From: JBKPFU01 sp046728975
GTDB taxonomy: Bacteria; Actinomycetota; Thermoleophilia; Gaiellales; Gaiellaceae
Assembly (NCBI GenBank): GCA_046728975.1
Contig: JBKPFU010000001.1
Location: 1 to 35,267, forward strand
Length of the DNA stretch: 35,267 bases
Reading direction: 5' to 3'
Every line of letters starts with the position of its first letter. The stretch's first letter is position 1. The translations under genes were made by a program, and so were the position numbers. Positions 1-7,708 of the stretch are shown piece by piece. Under the pieces are notes generated by a model, which saw nothing but the letters and a program-made list of their open reading frames with translations, was not told the origin of the DNA and did not search any database.

Positions 1-246
1 CTCGGGGCGCAGGCTGCCGAGATCGCTTCGCGGCTGGGCGTCGCCGGGGCCCGTTTCGTGCCCGGACCGCTTCCCGAACGCTCCGCGACGGTCGTCGAAA
101 AGCAACAAAACGCGCGCCTAGACGTCAAAGATGAAGACCGCGACGAGGGAGCCCGGCTGGCGGCTCCAATCGCGGACGAAAAGCTCCGCAAAATGGTCGC
201 GAGAGCGGCTGCTGCAAGCCTCGCGAGAGCCCGGAACAGCCGCTGA
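1..246 (+). CDS. C-terminal part of a DciA-like (DUF721) protein, 5' truncated
   Basis: The first reading frame is open from base 1 to a TGA at 244-246, so this is the end of a gene that begins outside the window. The first residues (LGAQAAEIASRLGVAGARFV) resemble the end of the DUF721/DciA domain, a replicative-helicase loader. In many actinobacteria this gene lies between recF and gyrB, which fits its place here. The last 55 or so residues are a charged, alanine- and arginine-rich tail without a recognisable motif. The identification rests on a short segment plus position and is tentative; the open frame itself is clear. Confidence 0.5.
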   Translation, partial: LGAQAAEIASRLGVAGARFVPGPLPERSATVVEKQQNARLDVKDEDRDEGARLAAPIADEKLRKMVARAAAASLARARNSR

Positions 247-252
247 CTCTGG

Positions 253-274
253 TAGACTGTGAGGGCGCTATAAA
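253..274 (+). promoter_or_regulatory. Candidate gyrB promoter, two possible -10 boxes
   Basis: Two -10-like hexamers lie in the short gap before gyrB: TAGACT at 253-258 and TATAAA at 269-274. TAGACT fits the TAGnnT pattern seen before many other transcription units here. No convincing -35 box is visible for either. Use of TAGACT would place the whole hairpin at 272-297 in the leader; use of TATAAA would start the transcript inside it. Confidence 0.4.
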
Positions 275-297
275 GGCCGCGTTTGCAGGCCTTTTTT
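272..297 (+). terminator. Hairpin with T run directly before gyrB
   Basis: AAAGGCCGC (272-280) pairs with GC plus GGCCTTT (285-294) around a GTTT loop, with one bulged A, and a run of six T ends at 297, only 3 bases before the gyrB ATG. This has the form of an intrinsic terminator. It could end transcription of the upstream DciA-like gene or act as an attenuator in the gyrB leader. The gyrB start has no Shine-Dalgarno sequence because this structure occupies that place. Confidence 0.55.
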
Positions 298-300
298 ACT

Positions 301-2706
301 ATGGCTGAAGCTGCTTACACCGCAAAAGACATCACGGTCCTCGAAGGGCTCGAGCCGGTCCGCCTGCGTCCGGGCATGTACATCGGCTCCACGGGTGCGC
401 GAGGCCTCCACCACCTCATCTACGAGGTGGTCGACAACTCCGTCGACGAGGCTCTGGCGGGCCGGAACGACCGCGTCGAGGTCACGCTCCACCCCGACAA
501 CTCCGTGACTGTGCGCGACTGGGGCTCGGGCATTCCCGTCGAGGTGATGAAGGACCAGGGCCTGCCGGCGGTGACAGTCGTGCTTACGAAGCTCCACGCA
601 GGCGGGAAATTCGGCGGTGAGACCTACAAGGTCTCGGGCGGGCTTCATGGCGTCGGCGTCTCGGTCGTCAACGCCTTGTCGGAGTGGCTCAAGGTCGAGG
701 TGCGCCGCGACGGGAAGACATACAGGCAGGAGTTCGCGCGGGGAGAGCCGACCACGGACCTCGAGGTCGTCGGCAAGTCGCAGAAGAAGGACACGGGCAC
801 GACGATCTCATTCCTGCCCGACCTGGAGATTTTCGACGACGTGGAGTGGACGCGCGACACGCTCGTGCAGCGGCTGCGCGAGACGGCTTTCCTGACGAAG
901 GGCCTGCACATCTGCCTGATCGACGAGCGCGAAGGCGACGATCGCGTCGAGTTCTACTACGAGGGCGGGATCCGGGACTTCGTCAAGCACGTGAACCAGG
1001 CGAAGGACCCCGTGCACAAGCACGTCGTCTACTTCGAGGGCTCGCCCAACGGCGGCTCGGCCGAGCAGGGCACGGTCGAGGTGGCGATGCAGTGGAACAC
1101 CTCGTACGTCGAGTCGGTCTTCTCGTTCGCGAACAACATCAACACCCATGAGGGCGGAGCGCACCTCTCGGGGTTCAAGGCAGCGCTGACCGGCACGCTC
1201 AATCGATACGCCCGCCAGACCACCCTTCTGAAGGAGAAGGAGGAGAACCTCGAGGGCGAGGACGTTCGCGAGGGGCTGACCGCGGTGATCTCGGTCAAGC
1301 TGCGCGACCCTCAGTTCGAGGGACAGACGAAGACGAAGCTCGGGAACCCGTGGGTCGAGGGTCTCGTTCGAACGGCGGTCAACGAGAAGCTGCTCCAGTT
1401 CCTCGAGGAGCACCCGACAGACGCGCGTCAGATCATCAACAAGGCGATCGCGGCCCGGAACGCGCGTCAGGCGGCGCGCAAGGCTCGGGAGCTCACTCGC
1501 CGGAAGAGCGCGCTCGAGTCAGGTTCGCTGCCGGGGAAGCTGGCCGACTGCCAGATCAACGATCCGGAGGCGGCAGAGCTCTTCCTCGTCGAGGGAAACT
1601 CGGCCGGCGGCTCTGCCGTCGACGCGCGCGACCGCACCTTCCAGGCGATCCTGCCGTTGCGCGGCAAAGTGATCAACTCGGAGAAGAACCGGATCAACAA
1701 AGTGCTCTCGAACGCCGAGATCCAGTCGATGATCACCGCGATCGGGAGCGGCATCGGCGACGAGTTCGACATCACGAAGCTGCGCTACCACCGCGTGATC
1801 GTCATGACCGACGCGGACGTGGACGGCTCGCACATCCGGACGTTGATCCTGACCTTCCTCTATCGCCAGATGCCCGAGCTCGTCGAGCGCGGCCACGTCT
1901 ACATCGCGGTGCCGCCGCTCTATCGAGTGAAGATGGGCAACCAGGAGCGCTACGTCGAGAAGGAATCGCAGTTCGAAGAGCTTCTTGCGCGCGAGCGGGT
2001 GACGGATATCGAGGTCATCGCGCGGGGCAGCAAACCGCAGAAGCTGACGGAGGCGAAGTACTGGAAGTTCGCGCGCGCGCTGAACGAGTTCGAGGGCTGG
2101 GCGTCTCGCCTGCGCGCCGACTTCGGGTCGGCGCCGGCCAATTTCGTCACTGCACACCGGCTCGTCGAGACCGACGCGTCCGCGCTTGGGGATTTGAAGA
2201 AGAGCCTCGAGGCGGTGAGCGAGAACGGACATGAGCTGTCCGTCGTCGAGAAGAAGCCCGAGGGTGTGGTCGTCAAAGTGATCGAGCGCGAGACGAGTGC
2301 CGCGACCCACGTGACCGTCCCGGCCGAACTGCTCACGTCGCCGGTCTACGAGAATCTGCGCAAGACCTACGCTCGGCTCGCGGATATCGTCGGCGCGCCT
2401 CCGTTCACGCTTTCGCTCGGCAAGAAGGTGCGCCAGGCGGAGACGTTCGAGGAGCTTCGCCATGAGCTTCTCGATCTGTCGAAGGAAGGGATTCAGGTCA
2501 GCCGCTTCAAGGGCCTCGGCGAGATGGACAAGGAGGAGCTGGCGGACACGACGATGAACCCGGCCAACCGGATGCTGATCCGGGTCGAGGTCGAGGACGC
2601 GGCCGCAGCCGACCTGATGTTCTCGATGCTGATGGGCGACCAGGTGGAGCCGCGCCGCAACTTCATCGAGCAAAACGCAAAGGACGTCAGGTTCCTTGAC
2701 GTCTGA
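301..2706 (+). CDS. gyrB: DNA gyrase subunit B
   Basis: This is the ATPase subunit of DNA gyrase, which forms an A2B2 enzyme with GyrA and introduces negative supercoils. The 801-residue protein starts MAEAAYTAKDITVLEGLEPV. GHKL ATPase motifs follow in order: EVVDNSVDEAL, DWGSGIP, GGLHGVGVSVVNAL and QTKTKLGN. The TOPRIM metal residues are E431 (in EGNSAGG) and D504, D506, D508 (in DADVDGS). The C-terminal GyrA-contact region ends in RRNFIEQNAKDVRFLDV. A segment of about 175 residues (roughly 550-728) interrupts the TOPRIM part, as in E. coli GyrB (804 aa), whereas most actinobacterial GyrBs lack it and are near 650-690 aa. ATG 301 was chosen over an in-frame TTG at 283, which lies inside the hairpin. 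gyrA follows 11 bases after the stop. Confidence 0.97.
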   Translation: MAEAAYTAKDITVLEGLEPVRLRPGMYIGSTGARGLHHLIYEVVDNSVDEALAGRNDRVEVTLHPDNSVTVRDWGSGIPVEVMKDQGLPAVTVVLTKLHAGGKFGGETYKVSGGLHGVGVSVVNALSEWLKVEVRRDGKTYRQEFARGEPTTDLEVVGKSQKKDTGTTISFLPDLEIFDDVEWTRDTLVQRLRETAFLTKGLHICLIDEREGDDRVEFYYEGGIRDFVKHVNQAKDPVHKHVVYFEGSPNGGSAEQGTVEVAMQWNTSYVESVFSFANNINTHEGGAHLSGFKAALTGTLNRYARQTTLLKEKEENLEGEDVREGLTAVISVKLRDPQFEGQTKTKLGNPWVEGLVRTAVNEKLLQFLEEHPTDARQIINKAIAARNARQAARKARELTRRKSALESGSLPGKLADCQINDPEAAELFLVEGNSAGGSAVDARDRTFQAILPLRGKVINSEKNRINKVLSNAEIQSMITAIGSGIGDEFDITKLRYHRVIVMTDADVDGSHIRTLILTFLYRQMPELVERGHVYIAVPPLYRVKMGNQERYVEKESQFEELLARERVTDIEVIARGSKPQKLTEAKYWKFARALNEFEGWASRLRADFGSAPANFVTAHRLVETDASALGDLKKSLEAVSENGHELSVVEKKPEGVVVKVIERETSAATHVTVPAELLTSPVYENLRKTYARLADIVGAPPFTLSLGKKVRQAETFEELRHELLDLSKEGIQVSRFKGLGEMDKEELADTTMNPANRMLIRVEVEDAAAADLMFSMLMGDQVEPRRNFIEQNAKDVRFLDV

Positions 2707-2717
2707 TCGAGATTTGG

Positions 2718-5207
2718 ATGTCTAGCGTCGAACCGCTCGGCGCCGGACGGATCGAGGCGCGCGAGCTCGAGCAGGAGATGCGCTCGAGCTTTCTCGATTA
2801 CGCGATGAGCGTGATCGTCTCGCGCGCCCTCCCGGACGTGCGCGACGGCCTCAAGCCGGTTCATCGGCGTGTGCTCTACGCGATGCACGAAGCAGGCCTT
2901 CAGCCCGGTCGTCCGAGGCTGAAGTGCGCGCGGGTCGTCGGCGACGTCATGGGCGCGTACCACCCACATGGCGACACAGCGATTTACGACACCCTCGTGC
3001 GGCTCGCGCAGCCTTTCTCGATGCGCTACCCGCTCGTCGACGGCCAGGGCAACTTCGGGAACATCGACGATTACCCCGCAGCCGCGATGCGCTACACCGA
3101 AGCTCGGCTCGCACGGATGGCGACCGAGCTGCTCCGTGACATCGACGCCGACACCGTCGACTTCGCGCCGAACTACGACGAGTCGCGCCGCGAGCCCACC
3201 GTGCTGCCGTCGCGGTTCCCGAACCTGCTGGTCAACGGCTCGGCCGGGATTGCCGTCGGGATGGCGACGAACATCCCCTCGCACAACCTCAACGAGGTCG
3301 CCGATGCCCTCGTGGCGATGATCGACGACCCCGACATCGACGTCGCGCGGCTCACGAAGCACATCAAGGGCCCCGACTTCCCGACCGGCGGGATCATCGT
3401 CGGTCGCGAGGGGATCCGCGAGGCATACCGCTCAGGCCGCGGTCGCATTGTCACGCGCGCGCGTGCTCACATCGAGGAGCTACGCGGCGGAAAGACGGCG
3501 ATCATCGTCAACGAGCTGCCGTTCGCGGTGAAGAAGGGCGGGGACGCCGGCGTGATCAAGAAGATCGCCGATCTCGTCAACGACAAGGTCCTTCCCGAGA
3601 TCTCAGACGTCAAGGACCTGTCCGACCGGACCGGGATGCGGATCCAGGTCGAGCTCAAGCGCGAGGCCGTGCCGCAGGTCGTGCTCAACAAGCTCTTCAA
3701 GCACACGCCGCTGCAGTCGACCTTCGGCTACAACGCGGTCGCGCTGGTCGACGGTGTGCCGCGGACGCTGGGGCTCCGCGATCTGCTCGGCCACTACCTC
3801 GAGTTCCAGCGCGAAGTCGTCACCCGCCGGTCGAAGTACGAGCTGCGCAAGGCCGAGGCGCGCGCACATGTCCTGCAGGGCTACCTAATCGCGCTCGACA
3901 ACCTGGATGCCGTCATCGCCCTGATCCGGGCCGCCGAAGACACCGATGCTGCGCGCGAGGGCCTGATGCGCGAGTTCGAGCTGTCGGAGGTCCAGGCACA
4001 GGCGATCCTTGACCTTCGCCTCCGCGCGCTGACCGCGCTCGAGCGCCGGCGCGTCGAGCAGGAGCACAAGGACCTGCAGGAGCGGATTGCGGAGCTGCGC
4101 GGGATTCTCGGCGACGAGGCTCGCATCGACGGCCTGATCCGTGAGGAGCTGCTCGAGATCAAGCGGATCTACGGCAAGAACGACGACCGGCGCACGGAGA
4201 TTGTGGCCGCTGAGGGCGAGCTCGAGCTCGAGGACCTGATCGCGGAAGAGGACATGGTGATCGCGATCACGCGCTCGAACTACATCAAGCGTCTACCGGT
4301 GACGACGTACCGCGAGCAGCGCCGTGGTGGCCAGGGCGTGATGGGGATGGATCTGAAGGACGAGGACTACATCGAGCACCTGTTCGTCGCGTCGACCCAC
4401 GATTACATTCTCTTCTTCACCAACGTCGGCAAGGTCTATCGGCTCAAGGTGCACGAGCTGCCGCTCGGGTCGCGGCAGTCGAAGGGGCGCGCGATCCAGA
4501 ACCTGCTGCCGTTTCGCCAGGACGAGCAGGTGCGCGCAGTCATCCAGACGCGCGACTTCGGCGAGGCCAAGTTCCTCGTCTTCGCGACCAAGAACGGCAT
4601 CGTCAAGAAGACGGAGCTCGCGGCCTACAACACGCCGCTTCGCGCGGACGGGATCATCGCGATCAAGATGCGCGACAGCGACGAGCTCGTCGGCGTCCGC
4701 CACTCGACCGGAAACGACGACGTCCTGCTCGTCTCTCGCAAGGGTCAGGCGATCAGGTTCAGCGAAGACGACGTCCGCTCCATGGGCCGCGATACCGCCG
4801 GCGTCAAGGGGATGGGCTTGCGCAAGGGCGACGAGGTCATCTCGTGCGACGTTGTCGCCGTCAACGAAGGCGACCTGCTGGTCGTGACCGAAAACGGCTT
4901 CGGCAAGCGCACGAAGCTCGGCGACTATCCACGGAAGGGGCGCGGGGGCCTGGGCGTGAAGACGGTGCAGCTGACGCAGGCAAAAGGCCAGCTCGCCGGG
5001 GCCCGGGTCATTCGGGACGGCTATCAGGTGATGCTGATCTCGACGGGCGGGACCGTGATCCGGATGTCGGCCGACGACATCAAACGCGCCGGCCGGGCGA
5101 CGCAGGGCGTGATCGTGATGCGATTGAAGGGCGACGAGCGTGTCTCGGCACTCGCGCCGGTGGTGGAGACGGCCGCCGAGGAGGAAACGGACGCGGAATC
5201 CGCGTAG
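2718..5207 (+). CDS. gyrA: DNA gyrase subunit A
   Basis: This is the DNA breakage and reunion subunit of gyrase, 829 residues. The catalytic tyrosine is Y126 in AAMRYTEARLAR, equivalent to E. coli Y122. The quinolone-determining region reads HPHGDTAIYDT, so a threonine occupies the E. coli Ser83 position and the Asp87 equivalent is kept. The GyrA box that wraps DNA, QRRGGQG (534-540), opens a C-terminal beta-pinwheel with several repeated VGVR/KRT-type blades. The protein ends in an acidic tail (ETAAEEETDAESA). It lies 11 bases after gyrB, almost certainly in the same operon. The GyrA box distinguishes it from topoisomerase IV ParC. Confidence 0.97.
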   Translation: MSSVEPLGAGRIEARELEQEMRSSFLDYAMSVIVSRALPDVRDGLKPVHRRVLYAMHEAGLQPGRPRLKCARVVGDVMGAYHPHGDTAIYDTLVRLAQPFSMRYPLVDGQGNFGNIDDYPAAAMRYTEARLARMATELLRDIDADTVDFAPNYDESRREPTVLPSRFPNLLVNGSAGIAVGMATNIPSHNLNEVADALVAMIDDPDIDVARLTKHIKGPDFPTGGIIVGREGIREAYRSGRGRIVTRARAHIEELRGGKTAIIVNELPFAVKKGGDAGVIKKIADLVNDKVLPEISDVKDLSDRTGMRIQVELKREAVPQVVLNKLFKHTPLQSTFGYNAVALVDGVPRTLGLRDLLGHYLEFQREVVTRRSKYELRKAEARAHVLQGYLIALDNLDAVIALIRAAEDTDAAREGLMREFELSEVQAQAILDLRLRALTALERRRVEQEHKDLQERIAELRGILGDEARIDGLIREELLEIKRIYGKNDDRRTEIVAAEGELELEDLIAEEDMVIAITRSNYIKRLPVTTYREQRRGGQGVMGMDLKDEDYIEHLFVASTHDYILFFTNVGKVYRLKVHELPLGSRQSKGRAIQNLLPFRQDEQVRAVIQTRDFGEAKFLVFATKNGIVKKTELAAYNTPLRADGIIAIKMRDSDELVGVRHSTGNDDVLLVSRKGQAIRFSEDDVRSMGRDTAGVKGMGLRKGDEVISCDVVAVNEGDLLVVTENGFGKRTKLGDYPRKGRGGLGVKTVQLTQAKGQLAGARVIRDGYQVMLISTGGTVIRMSADDIKRAGRATQGVIVMRLKGDERVSALAPVVETAAEEETDAESA

Positions 5208-5243
5208 AGCGGATAGTTTCGCTCGGATTTACTTCGTTTCCTC

Positions 5244-5270
5244 TTCACAAATCGACGGCTCCGTTATAGG
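5244..5270 (+). promoter_or_regulatory. Possible promoter of the MerR-type gene
   Basis: The 102-base gap after gyrA is less GC-rich than its surroundings. It holds TTCACA (5244-5249) and TATAGG (5265-5270) 15 bases apart, a weak promoter match with a short spacer. I see no clear terminator for gyrA here, so read-through is possible. Confidence 0.3.
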
Positions 5271-5309
5271 CTTCGCTCGGGGGTCGAGAACGACTTGAAA
5301 GAGGGCCTC

Positions 5310-5621
5310 ATGGCATTTACTAAGCAGATCGATTTCCTCGAGCCGATCAATCTCGCGGAACACCTCGACAAAGTCGAGCTCTACTTGGGGCAGGTATGCC
5401 AGATCGCGGGCATCTCGAAGATGCAACTCGATTACTGGACGAATAAGGCCCAGATTCCGACCAAGGGGAAAAAACAGCGGATCTACGACATTGACGCGCT
5501 CGAGACGGTCATGCTGATCAAGCAGGCGAAAGACAAGGGTCTCAATCTCGGCGCAGCGATCGACGCGGCCCGGCGCTTCAGGGAAATGAAGGCCGAGCCG
5601 ACTGCTCAGGCTTCCTTGTAG
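5310..5621 (+). CDS. Small MerR-type DNA-binding regulator
   Basis: This is a 103-residue protein with a MerR-like winged helix-turn-helix. Residues about 29-97 read YLGQVCQIAGISKMQLDYW, followed by a KKQRIYDIDALETVMLIKQA segment typical of the wing and following helices. After a short helix rich in Ala and Arg there is no room for an effector-binding domain or a long coiled coil, so it resembles minimal MerR proteins. The ATG at 5310 has AAAGAGGG just upstream; an in-frame TTG at 5295 is less likely. The target is unknown. Its TAG stop overlaps the first base of the 165-bp palindromic repeat. Confidence 0.8.
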   Translation: MAFTKQIDFLEPINLAEHLDKVELYLGQVCQIAGISKMQLDYWTNKAQIPTKGKKQRIYDIDALETVMLIKQAKDKGLNLGAAIDAARRFREMKAEPTAQASL

Positions 5622-5784
5622 GAGAGCCTGACGAAATACACGCTGAGCCGCCGGAACGCGCTGGAACGGCGCGAGGCGGCGTCCTCGGTCGTGTCCGTAT
5701 TTCTCAATACGAACGCTCCCTGCGTCCTTGCCTCGCGCCGCCCATCGCGCGCCGGCGACGAGCGGGATTCCGTCAGACCCTCCT
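5620..5784. repeat. Palindromic repeat element, copy 1 (165 bp)
   Basis: This element fills the gap between the convergent MerR-type gene (stop 5619-5621) and galT (stop 5787-5789). Its ends are inverted: AGGAG (5620-5624) pairs with CTCCT (5780-5784) and CTGACG (5628-5633) with CGTCAG (5771-5776), with further partial pairing to about 5654/5751. Inside, GGCGCGAGGC (5668-5677) pairs perfectly with 5730-5739, and an apical hairpin CGTATT-tctc-AATACG spans 5696-5711. Large parts match the element at 7531-7708 in the same orientation, including a block around ACGGCGCGAGGCG and TCCTCGGTCG. It may be a structured terminator, a MITE-like or REP-like repeat, or both. Confidence 0.8.
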
Positions 5785-5786
5785 CG

Positions 5787-6743
5787 TCACGAGGGGAGGG
5801 CAGGAGGCGCGGGCACGCGCGCAGGCGAGGCTTTGCGGAGAGCCGCCGCTGCCTCCTCGGGCGGAACGGGGTTGACGTAGCACCCGGCGCCGAGCTCCAA
5901 GCCGGCAAGCAGCGACAGCCGCGGGAGTACCTCGATGTGCCAGTGGCCACGCTCGCCGAAGGGCGCCGTGTGCAGCCAGGCGTTCAGCGGCCGCAGGCCC
6001 TCCACGGCGAACAGACGGCGCAGGCCTTCCGCAAGCAGCTGCAGCGCCGGCGCCAGCCGCTCGCTCGCGAAGCCGTCGTTCTCGTGCTCGAGCGGGGCGA
6101 TCAGCAGCTCGTAGGCAAGCCGCCCCGCATACGGGCAGAGCAGTACGAGGCCGTCGCGTTCCGCGATGACTCTCGATCCGTCCGCGCGTTCCTGCTTCAG
6201 GAGTCGGCAGAGCGCGCAGTCGCCGACCACGCGGATCCGCTCCGCGGCGGGAACCGGCGGCTCCTCCTCGAGCCACACGAGCTGGGAGTGTGAGTGGCCG
6301 AGGCTCGCGCCAGCGTCGCGGCCTTCGTTCACGAGCGCCTGCACGTACGTGAAGCCCTGGCCCTGCGCGCTCTCGGCACGGGCGCGCCAGGCCTCGCCCA
6401 CCCGCTCGAGGTCCGAGTCCTCGAGGTCGGCCATGGAGCGCAGATGGCGCGGCGTGTGCACCACCACCTCCTGACGCCCGAGCGCCGGGTACTTGTTCGG
6501 GACGACCCGGACGAGCCAGCCGGTGGTGTCCGGCTGCCGGTCGCCTTCGGCGATCGCGAAGGTCTCGGGCGGCGTTAGGGCCTCGCGTCCCTCGCAAAAC
6601 GGGCAGGAGGCGAGCTCGTCGGCGGAAGGCGGGTCGATCTCGCCGCTGTGTGCGCCCGGCCGCTGGGCGCGGACAGGCGCGACGGCGACCCAGTGGCCGG
6701 TGAGTGGGTTCCGCCGCAGCTCAGGCGGCGGTTGGTCGCTCAG
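5787..6743 (-). CDS. galT: Galactose-1-phosphate uridylyltransferase
   Basis: GalT exchanges UMP between UDP-glucose and galactose 1-phosphate in the Leloir pathway. The protein is about 318 residues. The N-terminal part has RRNPLTGHWVAVAPVRAQRP, a zinc-type CPFC and the family motif RVVPNKYPAL. The HIT-type active site is GASLGHSHSQL (HxHxQ), a second cysteine pair is CALC, and the C-terminal half has HWHIEVLPR. No ATG, GTG or TTG exists between the in-frame stop at 6765-6767 and these motifs. The best start is CTG at 6743-6741, which overlaps the SPFH gene's TGA as CTGA; a second CTG lies a few codons later. The first GTG (6467) would delete the CPFC and PNKYPAL motifs. No other Leloir gene is nearby. 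Confidence 0.87.
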   Translation of the reverse strand: MSDQPPPELRRNPLTGHWVAVAPVRAQRPGAHSGEIDPPSADELASCPFCEGREALTPPETFAIAEGDRQPDTTGWLVRVVPNKYPALGRQEVVVHTPRHLRSMADLEDSDLERVGEAWRARAESAQGQGFTYVQALVNEGRDAGASLGHSHSQLVWLEEEPPVPAAERIRVVGDCALCRLLKQERADGSRVIAERDGLVLLCPYAGRLAYELLIAPLEHENDGFASERLAPALQLLAEGLRRLFAVEGLRPLNAWLHTAPFGERGHWHIEVLPRLSLLAGLELGAGCYVNPVPPEEAAAALRKASPARVPAPPALPS

Positions 6744-7516
6744 TTTCCGTCCCCGCCGGTGCCGCTACGGTCCAGGAATGGCTTGATCAGGTCGATCGGA
6801 GCCGGGAAGACGATCGTGGTGGACTGCGACGAGCCCAGCTCCAGCAGCGTCTGCAGGTAGCGGAGCTGCAGCGCGATCGGGTGGTCGGCGAGCACGTTGG
6901 CGGCATCCTTCAGGCGCTCCGAAGCCTGGTACTCGCCCTCTGCGTTGATCACCTTCGCGCGGCGCTCGCGCTCGGCTTCGGCCTGTCGAGCCATCGCCCG
7001 CTGCATGCCGGAGGGGATCTCGACGTCCTTGACCTCGACGATCGAAACCTTGATCCCCCAAGGCGAGGTCGCCTCGTCGATGATCTCCTGCAGGATCGAG
7101 TTGATCTTGTCGCGCTCCGCGAGCAGTTCGTCGAGCAGGTGCTGGCCGAGCACGGAGCGCAGCGTCGTCTGCGCGATCTGCGAGGTCGCGACCATGAAGT
7201 TCTCGACCTGGACGATCGCGTTCTTCGGCTCGACGATGCGGAAGTACGCGACCGCGTTCACCCGAACGGGGACGTTGTCCTTGGTGATGACCTCCTGCGG
7301 CGGGATGTTCAGCGTGATCGTCCGCAGGTCGACCTTCACCATCCGGTCGACGACCGGGATCAGGATGAACAGCCCCGGGCCCTTCGGCTGCGGGAGCAGG
7401 CGGCCGAGCCGGAAGATGATCCCGCGTTCGTATTCGCGCGCGACCTTGATCGCCGAGATCAGGAAGAGCACGACGAGAAAGACGACGGCGATGAGCGCGA
7501 TCAGGGCAGCGGTCAC
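6740..7516 (-). CDS. SPFH/stomatin-like membrane protein (slipin)
   Basis: This 258-residue protein has one N-terminal membrane segment (about residues 3-24). An SPFH/band 7 domain follows: YERGIIFRLGRLLPQPKGPG, then DLRTITLNIPPQEVITKDNV and VNAVAYFRIVEP. A helical region carries QAEAERERRAKVINAEGEYQ and ends in a short tail. Slipins form rings in the membrane and are commonly paired with an NfeD protease, as here with the gene upstream. The start is a GTG with no clear ribosome-binding site. The 178-bp palindromic element ends 15 bases upstream, so it would lie in the leader or between cistrons. The stop overlaps the galT start. Confidence 0.9.
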   Translation of the reverse strand: MTAALIALIAVVFLVVLFLISAIKVAREYERGIIFRLGRLLPQPKGPGLFILIPVVDRMVKVDLRTITLNIPPQEVITKDNVPVRVNAVAYFRIVEPKNAIVQVENFMVATSQIAQTTLRSVLGQHLLDELLAERDKINSILQEIIDEATSPWGIKVSIVEVKDVEIPSGMQRAMARQAEAERERRAKVINAEGEYQASERLKDAANVLADHPIALQLRYLQTLLELGSSQSTTIVFPAPIDLIKPFLDRSGTGGDGN

Positions 7517-7530
7517 GGCTCGATCGTACT

Positions 7531-7708
7531 AGGAGGGCTCGGCGAATATGCGCTGAGCCGCCGGATCACGCTGGGGAACGGCGCGAGGCGACGTCCTCGG
7601 TCGCAGCCTACGGCTCCTTACTTGACGTAACGAACTCACCCAGCCAGTTCGTGCTTCTCGCACTGTCCATCGCGCCCCGGCGACGAGTGGAATCCGCCGA
7701 ACCCTCCT
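7531..7708. repeat. Palindromic repeat element, copy 2 (178 bp)
   Basis: This is the second copy of the element at 5620-5784, same orientation. The ends AGGAGGG (7531-7537) and CCCTCCT (7702-7708) pair, as do TCGGCG (7539-7544) and CGCCGA (7695-7700). Blocks shared with copy 1 include CGCTGAGCCGCCGGA, GGAACGGCGCGAGGCG, CGTCCTCGGTCG and CCATCGCGC followed by CGGCGACGAG. The middle differs: it has its own hairpins, ACGAACT paired with AGTTCGT and GTGC-ttctc-GCAC. It lies between the NfeD stop (7707-7709, inside the element end) and the SPFH start, inside what is normally one operon. Confidence 0.8.

Noticed and set aside
1519..2673. A 384-codon minus-strand frame inside gyrB
   Set aside because: It is a mirror frame of gyrB with no domain and biased composition.
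5691..6293. A 200-codon plus-strand frame between the MerR-type gene and galT
   Set aside because: It begins in the palindromic repeat and runs antisense through galT, whose motifs are clear.
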